This document shows, one piece after another, positions 1 through 5,465 of a stretch of DNA of 5,993 bases. The position numbers were made by a program, and so were the translations under genes. Location: NCBI GenBank assembly GCA_947178565.1, contig CAMWYV010000084.1:1-5993 (forward strand), read 5' to 3'. The notes under the pieces are model-generated. The model was not told the DNA's origin. It ran no database searches and was given only the letters and a program-made list of their open reading frames with translations. The DNA is from an uncultured Porphyromonadaceae bacterium. Its GTDB lineage: Bacteria; Bacteroidota; Bacteroidia; Bacteroidales; Muribaculaceae. Each line of letters begins with the position of its first letter. The stretch's first letter is position 1.

Positions 1-98
1 AAACCGCATTTTGTCAGCGCATAATTAGATGCCTGCGCGAGGTCGGCAATAGTAGTAAGCAGTGTGCCGTCAAGGTCAAATATTACAAGTTTCTTCAT
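1..98 (-). CDS. HAD-family hydrolase, phosphoglycolate phosphatase-like (N-terminal fragment)
   Basis: Reading the minus strand from an ATG at 96-98 gives 32 residues before the window edge, beginning MKKLVIFDLDGTLLTTIADL. The segment FDLDGT is HAD motif I. Its first Asp is the phosphorylated nucleophile and its second Asp the acid/base in this superfamily. The following TTIADLAQASNYAL resembles the start of the cap domain in the Gph (phosphoglycolate phosphatase) and beta-phosphoglucomutase group, whose members are cytoplasmic Mg2+-dependent phosphatases of roughly 210-230 residues. A short AAGGA lies two bases before the ATG, closer than ideal for a Shine-Dalgarno. The gene starts 21 bases after the tamL stop on the same strand, so co-transcription with tamL is likely. 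Substrate cannot be decided because motifs II-IV and most of the cap lie outside the window. Confidence 0.88.
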   Translation of the reverse strand, partial: MKKLVIFDLDGTLLTTIADLAQASNYALTKCG

Positions 99-119
99 GA
101 TCCTTACATATTTATAATA

Positions 120-2471
120 TCAGAACGGATAGCCGACGGAAAAGTGAAATGTCGCATCTCTTCTCCATCTGGGATGTATTATAGGCCATTGCTCCTGATG
201 CATAGCCGGGTTGTGGGCTTTAAGACCGAGGTCGAAACGGAGGAGGAAATAGGTGAAGTCAAGTCTCAGCCCTGCTCCGTAACTTGCCGCTATCTGTTTC
301 CAGAAAGTGTCGAAGCGGAATAAACCACCGGGCTGATTCTCATAGTCGTGAATAGTCCAGATATTTCCAGCATCGGCAAAAATAGCTCCTTCAAATACCC
401 AGAACAGTTTCATTCGGTATTCAATGCTGGTGATGAAGCTGATGTCACCGCATTGGTTTATGAAGTCGGACACATTGTTTTTAGCATCGTATCTGCCCGG
501 TCCGAGAGTTCTTACCGCCCATCCTCTCACTCCGTTTGCACCGCCGGCATAGAAGCGTTTCTCAAAGGGAAGAATGTGGGAGTTGCCGTATGGCACTCCG
601 ATACCGAAGCCTGCACGGAAAGCGAGAGTGTGACGGTATGCGAGCATTTTGGTTAGTGAGTAATCGATCTCGGCTTTTGCGTACTGTGAATATTGGATGC
701 CGAATAATTTGTACACTCCGTCTCTCCGTTTCTGCCCGGTCAGGGAGGAAATGGCATAAAGGAGATTGCCGGCAATCTCACCGTTTACCCTCAATGTGTA
801 TATAAACGGTTGCGATGTGACTTTCTTCTCGGTCGCTGAGGTTATACGGCGGTTTGTACGGTAGAATGTGTAGCCGCTGCGCATAATGAAGTGATCTTCG
901 TAGCTGTATCGTAGCAGGGGATTTGTCGGTGCAATCTGATTGATGAAATCAATAGTGCTCTCCGGAAGATACACGTAATTGATATCAAGCAGGTCAAAGG
1001 TGCGCCGCTCACGGTTTTGTCTTGCAGTCCACTTGTATTTCCACGCGGCTCCAGCGATAATTCTTGTGTATTCCGGTCGCTCCTGATAGTTGAATGACAG
1101 CGCGAGCTCGGTAGCCGCTTTAACTCGTTGCTTGTAGCTGCGGGATAGGAACGGGAAGAGAAACTTAGGGAAGGTGATACCGGTTTCAGCGGCGAATTCG
1201 GTGTACCTGTTGTTTATAAGTCCCGACAGGTTTCCGGACAGGCTTTCATAGTTGATTCGGAATTTGGCGTTTAGCAGTTCAGATCGCTTGCCGAGATTGC
1301 GATGAGTGTAACTCACACCCACTCCGAATCCTAAATCACCCTCGGAGTTTGTGCCTTCCAGTTCGAGCGATATTCCCTGTTTTTTGTTTCTTGTGAGCAG
1401 GATATACGCATCAAGCCATCCATTGCCGTCACCATCTCTCACCGGCAGCATTTCAATATTGATAGTTCGTAGAATTCCGAGTTGCGATAGTGCTTCGTAT
1501 GTTCTGTCAACCTCTTTTGCCTTATATAATTTTCCTGGATGGATAAAGCATTTTTCTTCAAGCACTCCGGGTTTGATGTATCTGTCTGAACCATAAACCA
1601 CCTCTATGTCACGATATATAACTGTGTCCTGCAGGGTGCCGTTATTTCCGGCATCTGTTACAAAAACCACTTTGCGTACCTTATATACCGGGTGAATCAG
1701 AGTCGTGTCGGGCAAAAGGGATTCGGTAGGCCGGGGAGGACGTATGCTCATGGTGAGTTCAACGGCCATTGAATTATTGGCTGTGTCAGCGAAGAAGGTA
1801 ATGTATTCTTTAGAAAACGAATAGTATCCGTTGTTTCGGAGTCGGTCGGAAATAAGTGTGCGCTCATTGTCAAGACGGTTACGGTCAAATATGTCACCTG
1901 GTTTAAGAGTGAAAAGAGCGGAATCGGCGAGAACGAGCGGGGCGATGGCACTGTCCGGTATCTCGTATGTGATAGATGAAATCACTCTCGGGCTTCCGGA
2001 CGCGATATTGTATGCAACGTGCATTTTTCTGTGAGTGGTGTCGGCGATCGTGTCAACACTTACTGTCGCATCCATGAATCCGCGGTTAACCATAGCCATT
2101 CTTAATTGTTTGGCTGAGGCGGATGTGAGTTCGGAATCATAGATCACAGGAGCTTGTCCCAATCTTCTCACCCAACGGTTATACCATTTGGTGGTGTCTT
2201 TGCCGCTCATGTTGTATGTGGCGAGCTGTAGTTTGAGAAATCCGAGTATCTTGTGGTTGGGGCTTTGCCGCAGGTAGTTTACGAGTTGGGAGGATTCCAC
2301 TATTCCCGCACTATCCGTAATATTTATCTTTACATCGTCAAGAAGATATTTTCCCTCGGGCACATGCTTTACAGAACTACACCCCCACAGGAGAAGAGCT
2401 GAAAGTATTCCGGCGACAATATGATATGCCGCTGCACAGACTCTGCTAAAACTGTTTGTGACCGATTTCAA
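120..2471 (-). CDS. tamL: TamL: BamA/TamA (Omp85)-family outer-membrane assembly lipoprotein
   Basis: The protein has 783 residues from a TTG start at 2469-2471. Residues 1-31 form a lipoprotein signal peptide: MKSVTNSFSR, then a hydrophobic run ending LLLWGC, with Cys31 the expected lipidated residue. Trp at -2 of the lipobox is unusual. No acidic export signal follows the Cys (SSVKH), which fits anchoring on the periplasmic side. The next VPEGKYLLDDVKI is typical of Bacteroidota TamL. POTRA-like repeats occupy roughly residues 40-360, and an Omp85 beta-barrel about 370-783. The barrel carries GGANGVRGW (VRGW 648-651, the L6-loop VRG[F/Y] motif), QCGD 673-676, FADAGNIW, and a C-terminal aromatic (GYPF) as in beta-signals. 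In family members the barrel works with TamB, spanning the periplasm, to assemble the outer membrane. A frame from an ATG at 2561 adds 30 residues, but it overlaps a promoter and hides the signal peptide. The family call is secure; the start is inferred. Confidence 0.9.
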   Translation of the reverse strand: MKSVTNSFSRVCAAAYHIVAGILSALLLWGCSSVKHVPEGKYLLDDVKINITDSAGIVESSQLVNYLRQSPNHKILGFLKLQLATYNMSGKDTTKWYNRWVRRLGQAPVIYDSELTSASAKQLRMAMVNRGFMDATVSVDTIADTTHRKMHVAYNIASGSPRVISSITYEIPDSAIAPLVLADSALFTLKPGDIFDRNRLDNERTLISDRLRNNGYYSFSKEYITFFADTANNSMAVELTMSIRPPRPTESLLPDTTLIHPVYKVRKVVFVTDAGNNGTLQDTVIYRDIEVVYGSDRYIKPGVLEEKCFIHPGKLYKAKEVDRTYEALSQLGILRTINIEMLPVRDGDGNGWLDAYILLTRNKKQGISLELEGTNSEGDLGFGVGVSYTHRNLGKRSELLNAKFRINYESLSGNLSGLINNRYTEFAAETGITFPKFLFPFLSRSYKQRVKAATELALSFNYQERPEYTRIIAGAAWKYKWTARQNRERRTFDLLDINYVYLPESTIDFINQIAPTNPLLRYSYEDHFIMRSGYTFYRTNRRITSATEKKVTSQPFIYTLRVNGEIAGNLLYAISSLTGQKRRDGVYKLFGIQYSQYAKAEIDYSLTKMLAYRHTLAFRAGFGIGVPYGNSHILPFEKRFYAGGANGVRGWAVRTLGPGRYDAKNNVSDFINQCGDISFITSIEYRMKLFWVFEGAIFADAGNIWTIHDYENQPGGLFRFDTFWKQIAASYGAGLRLDFTYFLLRFDLGLKAHNPAMHQEQWPIIHPRWRRDATFHFSVGYPF

Positions 2472-2492
2472 ACTATCCGATAAAATGCATTG

Positions 2493-2525
2493 CAAAGATA
2501 GTAATTCCACTACAATTAAACGAAA
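2493..2525 (-). promoter_or_regulatory. Bacteroidota-type promoter for tamL
   Basis: On the minus strand TATCTTTGCA (the -7 box TAnnTTTG at 2500-2493) matches the consensus recognised by the Bacteroidota primary sigma factor. A TTTCG at 2525-2521, exactly 20 bases upstream, is an imperfect -33 (TTTG-like) element at the usual distance. Transcription would begin near 2486-2489, leaving a leader of about 16-18 bases before the TTG at 2471. The box lies inside the longer reading frame that begins at 2561, which argues against that start. This is pattern recognition only; no transcript data are available. Confidence 0.6.
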
Positions 2526-2539
2526 CCGGATAATATTCT

Positions 2540-2547
2540 TACCTTTG
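2540..2547 (+). promoter_or_regulatory. Bacteroidota-type -7 box for the chr-chr-folC operon
   Basis: TACCTTTG at 2540-2547 fits TAnnTTTG and ends 22 bases before the ATG of the first CHR gene, almost the same spacing as the opposing tamL box to its TTG start (21 bases). No clear TTTG/TTG -33 element is visible 19-21 bases upstream (the region reads caattaaacg), so the promoter may be weak or assisted. The two divergent -7 boxes are separated by 39 bases, so their upstream elements share the same DNA and could be co-regulated or compete for RNA polymerase. Confidence 0.5.
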
Positions 2548-2569
2548 TTCCCAAATTCCATAGCACTGA

Positions 2570-3163
2570 ATGATGAATAATATTTTTTTTCAACTTTTTA
2601 TCACATTTTTCAAGATAGGAGCTTTTACATTTGGCGGCGGTTGGGCTATGATTTCCATTATTGAGAAGGAAATAGTGGATAAGCACCATTGGCTTGCCAA
2701 GGATGAATTTCTGGATCAGCTTGCAGTAGCCCAGTCTCTACCGGGTATTCTTGCGGTAAATATATCAGTTGCGGTAGGAGACCGGCTGAGGGGAATGAAA
2801 GGAAGTATCTGTGCCGCTCTCGGCACTATTCTGCCATCGTTTATGATAATTCTGACAATTGCGATATTCCTTACTCCGGATCTTATCAAGAATAATGAGA
2901 TTCTCAGTAAAATCTTCAAGGGCATACGACCGGCTGTGGTTGCCTTGATTATCGCCCCGGTAATCACTTCCGCCAAGGCGGCGAAGATCGGATGGAAAAC
3001 AGCGGTGATTCCGATTGTTGTCGCATTGCTGATATGGTCCAAGCTACCTGTCGTGTCAAACCCGATCTTATATATTGTTCTCGGTGGTATCGGCGGTTAC
3101 CTCTGGTATCGCAGGCAACTGGAGCGCACCCGTGAGCTTCAGGGAAAGGAGGTTGAGAAATGA
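2570..3163 (+). CDS. Half-size CHR-family (chromate/anion) transporter, first subunit
   Basis: A 197-residue integral membrane protein, the length of a single CHR domain (full-length ChrA is about 400 residues with two domains). Residues 15-27 contain KIGAFTFGGGWAM, the hallmark CHR N-terminal motif. SLPGILAVNIS (56-66) matches the conserved P-G-P-x-x-x-N region but has Leu where the second half has Pro. GDRLRGMKGSICAALGTILP follows at 70-89. Hydrophobic segments are visible around 6-30, 78-102, 120-135 and 144-180, and the tail is charged and cytoplasmic-like (RRQLERTRELQGKEVEK). Characterised ChrA proteins export chromate, probably competing with sulfate, but for gut-type anaerobes the natural substrate is unknown. 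The start is the first of two tandem ATGs (2570 and 2573); no Shine-Dalgarno precedes it. It overlaps the second CHR gene by ATGA, implying translational coupling and a two-subunit transporter. Family is certain; substrate is not. Confidence 0.93.
   Translation: MMNNIFFQLFITFFKIGAFTFGGGWAMISIIEKEIVDKHHWLAKDEFLDQLAVAQSLPGILAVNISVAVGDRLRGMKGSICAALGTILPSFMIILTIAIFLTPDLIKNNEILSKIFKGIRPAVVALIIAPVITSAKAAKIGWKTAVIPIVVALLIWSKLPVVSNPILYIVLGGIGGYLWYRRQLERTRELQGKEVEK
3145..3152 (+). promoter_or_regulatory. Strong Shine-Dalgarno of the second CHR gene
   Basis: AAAGGAGG sits seven bases before the ATG at 3160, inside the 3' end of the first CHR gene. It matches the anti-Shine-Dalgarno almost perfectly and fixes the start of the second gene. 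The other complete genes in the window have no recognisable Shine-Dalgarno at normal spacing, as is usual in Bacteroidota, so this site stands out. It probably supports re-initiation at the ATGA overlap. Confidence 0.7.
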
Positions 3164-3729
3164 TTTACCTGAAACTCATCTGGTCGTATCTGAAAATAGG
3201 ACTTTTCGGTTTTGGCGGAGGATATGCGATGCTGGCTCTTATTGAGCGCGAGATTGTAGGACCGGGATGGATCACGGAACAGATGTTTACTGACATAGTG
3301 GCTATTTCGCAGATGACGCCAGGACCTATCGGTATTAATTCCGCTACATATATCGGATATGTAGCTCCGGGTGAAGCATCGGCTATGTTCACCAATCCTC
3401 TTTTCGGCATTCTCGGTTCTTTAGTATGCACGCTTGTTGTTGTGTTGCCATCGTTTTTCCTCACGACATATACGAGTCATTTTATAACGAAACATAGGGA
3501 GAGCGCTTTAGTCAAGGGTGTGTTCACCGGACTGCGTCCAGTTGTTGTGGGATTGATTGCATCAGCAGCGTTGCTATTGATGAATTCCGCAAATTTCGGC
3601 TCGGTATCATATGATATCATTGTAAGTATTATAATCTGTATAGCGGCATTCAGCGTGGTGTTCTTCACTAAAATACATCCGATACTGGTGATTGTGTTCG
3701 CCGGTGTTGCCGGTCTGTTCATTTTTTGA
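3160..3729 (+). CDS. Half-size CHR-family (chromate/anion) transporter, second subunit
   Basis: A 189-residue membrane protein homologous to the upstream gene. KIGLFGFGGGYAM (12-24) and QMTPGPIGINSATYIGY (51-67) are the CHR signature in its canonical form (PGP-x-x-x-N), followed by a Gly-rich membrane segment and LPSFF (96-100). KGVFTGLRPVVVGLIAS (119-135) matches KGIRPAVVALI in the partner, showing that the two genes arose by duplication. Hydrophobic stretches cover about 83-108, 124-142, 151-170 and 172-189, and the protein ends within the membrane (GLFIF) without a tail, unlike its partner. In characterised short-chain CHR pairs both proteins are needed and are thought to adopt opposite membrane orientations as a heterodimer; applying that here is inference. 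The ATG at 3160 overlaps the preceding stop as ATGA and has a strong Shine-Dalgarno. The stop lies two bases before the chosen folC ATG. Confidence 0.93.
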   Translation: MIYLKLIWSYLKIGLFGFGGGYAMLALIEREIVGPGWITEQMFTDIVAISQMTPGPIGINSATYIGYVAPGEASAMFTNPLFGILGSLVCTLVVVLPSFFLTTYTSHFITKHRESALVKGVFTGLRPVVVGLIASAALLLMNSANFGSVSYDIIVSIIICIAAFSVVFFTKIHPILVIVFAGVAGLFIF

Positions 3730-3731
3730 GT

Positions 3732-5033
3732 ATGTCTGAGCGATTTACATCTTATGAGGATACGATAGAGTGGCTGTTTGGCAGACTTGCTGTGTTTCAG
3801 CGGGATGGTGGCTCGGCATACAAGCCTGGACTGGATACCGCTCTGGCTTTGTCTGCTTCATTCGGTAATCCGGAATGTGATTATAAAACGATCCATATTG
3901 CCGGGACAAATGGTAAGGGATCGACGGCGCATACTTTAGCGGCAATTCTTCAGAGTTCCGGCTATAAGGTGGGACTTTATACATCGCCCCATCTGGTTGA
4001 CTTCAGAGAGAGGATGAGGGTGAACGGAATGATGATATCAAAGGTGGAGGTCATTGATTTTGTAAATCGTTTTTTGGAGAGAGGTTTGCCGGTAAAACCA
4101 TCATTTTTTGAACTTACAATGGTGATGGCTTTTGAATTTTTCTCTAAAAGTGACGTTGATGTGGCTGTGATTGAGACCGGACTTGGTGGTAGGCTCGATA
4201 GCACAAATATAATAACTCCATGCTTGAGCCTCATCACCAATATCTCATTCGACCATACCCAGTTTTTAGGAAATACCTTGGAAGCGATAGCAGCGGAAAA
4301 AGCCGGAATTATCAAGTGCGGCGTTCCCGTGGTTATTGGAGAGGCTTCCGGTAAGGTGAGGACGGTTTTTGAAGAAACCGCTGTTGATAGAAACGCACCG
4401 GTAATATTTGCACAGGAGGGTTCAGAAATTATCTCAACTGATTTTACAGATGATTATAATATATATAGGTGTAAGACTTACGGACAGATTGACGGCGAAT
4501 TGACAGGAGAATGGCAATCGAGAAATGCTGCCACGATTCTGGAGGCGGTGACATTATTGAAGCAGCAAGGATTTGAAATTTCTGACGAAGCGGTAAATAA
4601 CGGCTTTGCAAATGTCTGTGAGTTGACAGGACTAGCGGGACGCTGGATGACAATTGCGAAAAATCCGACGATTGTGTGCGATACGGGTCATAATACCGGC
4701 GGTTGGCAATATCTATCTCAAAGAATCGCAATATTACCCGGAATCAGACACATGGTTATAGGATTTGTGAATGATAAGGATGTCAGCGGAATTCTTGAGA
4801 TGATGAAAACTATTCCGATGACAAAGTTTTATTTTGCTCAAGCAAGTGTAACCCGTGCATTGCTCTCGCATGAGTTGAAACGGTTGGCTGAAAATATAGG
4901 TATCTATGGAAACGATTATGATTCGGTGAGGTCTGCATATCAAGCGGCGCTCTCGGATGCAACTCCGGCTGACTCTATATTTATAGGTGGCTCTACGTTT
5001 ATTGTAGCGGACTTTCTTGCCGAGTGTATATAA
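3732..5033 (+). CDS. folC: Bifunctional dihydrofolate synthase / folylpolyglutamate synthase
   Basis: A 433-residue cytoplasmic Mur-ligase-family enzyme, the usual FolC length. It joins glutamate to dihydropteroate and then adds glutamates to folates, using ATP through an acyl-phosphate. Visible motifs, numbered from the ATG at 3732: the P-loop GTNGKGS at 58-64; TSPHL at 84-88, with a Ser expected to help bind Mg2+; ETGLGGRLDSTN at 148-159, with Glu148 a metal ligand; FDHTQFLG at 174-181, with the metal-ligand His175; EKAGI at 189-193, whose Lys is carbamylated in studied homologues. The C-terminal Mur-ligase domain carries AGRW (302-305), DTGHN (317-321; DxAHN in many bacteria) and GSTFIVAD near the end. 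An in-frame TTG at 3726 would give two extra residues and a TTGA overlap with the preceding stop; the ATG is preferred. No Shine-Dalgarno is seen, so translation may couple to the transporter genes. A terminator follows directly. Whether both activities are present cannot be shown from sequence alone. Confidence 0.95.
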   Translation: MSERFTSYEDTIEWLFGRLAVFQRDGGSAYKPGLDTALALSASFGNPECDYKTIHIAGTNGKGSTAHTLAAILQSSGYKVGLYTSPHLVDFRERMRVNGMMISKVEVIDFVNRFLERGLPVKPSFFELTMVMAFEFFSKSDVDVAVIETGLGGRLDSTNIITPCLSLITNISFDHTQFLGNTLEAIAAEKAGIIKCGVPVVIGEASGKVRTVFEETAVDRNAPVIFAQEGSEIISTDFTDDYNIYRCKTYGQIDGELTGEWQSRNAATILEAVTLLKQQGFEISDEAVNNGFANVCELTGLAGRWMTIAKNPTIVCDTGHNTGGWQYLSQRIAILPGIRHMVIGFVNDKDVSGILEMMKTIPMTKFYFAQASVTRALLSHELKRLAENIGIYGNDYDSVRSAYQAALSDATPADSIFIGGSTFIVADFLAECI

Positions 5034-5060
5034 AAAATGCCCCGAATGGGGCATTTTTTT
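5032..5060. terminator. Bidirectional intrinsic terminator between folC and ridA
   Basis: The arms 5032-5043 and 5048-5059 are perfect complements (core ATGCCCC / GGGGCAT extended by an A-tract and a T-tract) around the 4-base loop GAAT. On the plus strand seven T's (5054-5060) follow the GC-rich stem, ending the chr-chr-folC transcript immediately after the folC stop. On the minus strand the A-tract at 5032-5037 becomes a U-run, so the same hairpin can end the yihY-ridA transcript 18 bases past the ridA stop. Shared terminators of this kind are usual between convergent genes. Confidence 0.9.
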
Positions 5061-5078
5061 CTGTTAATGTGGAAGTAA

Positions 5079-5453
5079 TTACTTTACTGCGATAGTTTCA
5101 ATTTCCACTAATACTTGTTTGGGCAGTTCACGTACGGCAACAGCTGAACGAGCAGGATATGGTTCGGTAAATTCTGTGCCATATACTTCGTTCATTTCAC
5201 CGAAGAGGCTCATGTCGGCAAGGAATACAGTTGTTTTTACTACATTGTTGATTGAAAGTCCTGCTTCGGCGAGGATAGCTTTGATATTGCTGATGCTCTG
5301 TGCAGTCTGGGCTTTGATACCTTCGGGTATTTCGCCGGTTGCGGGATTGACAGGAATCTGACCGGAGATAAATACCATGTTGCCGAGATCGATTGCCTGA
5401 CTGTAGGGACCGATTGCTGCGGGTGCAGCTTTTGTTGAAATTACTTTTTTCAT
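5079..5453 (-). CDS. ridA: RidA family reactive enamine/imine deaminase
   Basis: A 124-residue protein of standard YjgF/YER057c/UK114 length. Family members are cytoplasmic homotrimers that hydrolyse 2-aminoacrylate and related enamine/imine intermediates released by PLP enzymes such as threonine/serine dehydratase, protecting other PLP enzymes. Motifs: AAIGPYSQA (12-20) with Tyr17; [15 protein letters not shown] (28-42); the family signature around [15 protein letters not shown] (98-112). Arg102 corresponds to the catalytic Arg105 of enteric RidA, and Glu118 in VEIETIAV to the conserved active-site Glu. All residues expected of an active RidA are present, rather than those of an inactive YjgF subgroup. 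The ATG at 5451-5453 lies 12 bases after the stop of the upstream YihY-family gene, in an AT-rich spacer without Shine-Dalgarno or promoter box, so it is probably transcribed with that gene. The family assignment is very secure. Confidence 0.96.
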   Translation of the reverse strand: MKKVISTKAAPAAIGPYSQAIDLGNMVFISGQIPVNPATGEIPEGIKAQTAQSISNIKAILAEAGLSINNVVKTTVFLADMSLFGEMNEVYGTEFTEPYPARSAVAVRELPKQVLVEIETIAVK

Positions 5454-5465
5454 AACATCAATTTA

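Noticed and set aside
348..2034. Several plus-strand open frames (348-656, 536-805, 1351-1596, 1831-2034) and a shifted minus-strand frame (1748-1951) inside tamL
   Set aside because: They overlap a clear full-length Omp85 gene, have compositions typical of shadow frames (Ser/Arg-rich), and show no recognisable domain.
2570..3729. Frameshifted or broken full-length chrA
   Set aside because: Each half has its own start and CHR signature, and the second has a strong Shine-Dalgarno. Short-chain CHR pairs are a known natural arrangement.
3726..3731. TTG start for folC giving a TTGA overlap with the second CHR gene
   Set aside because: Possible through coupling, but the ATG two codons later is the simpler start and changes only two residues.
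2716..5054. Minus-strand open frames opposite the CHR genes and folC (2716-3042, 3165-3464, 3477-3722, 3745-3984, 3977-4315, 4444-4731, 4734-5054)
   Set aside because: All are antisense to genes with strong family motifs, and none has recognisable motifs or a promoter box that I could see.
5119..5361. 80-residue plus-strand frame opposite ridA
   Set aside because: It is antisense to a complete, motif-bearing RidA gene and has no recognisable features.
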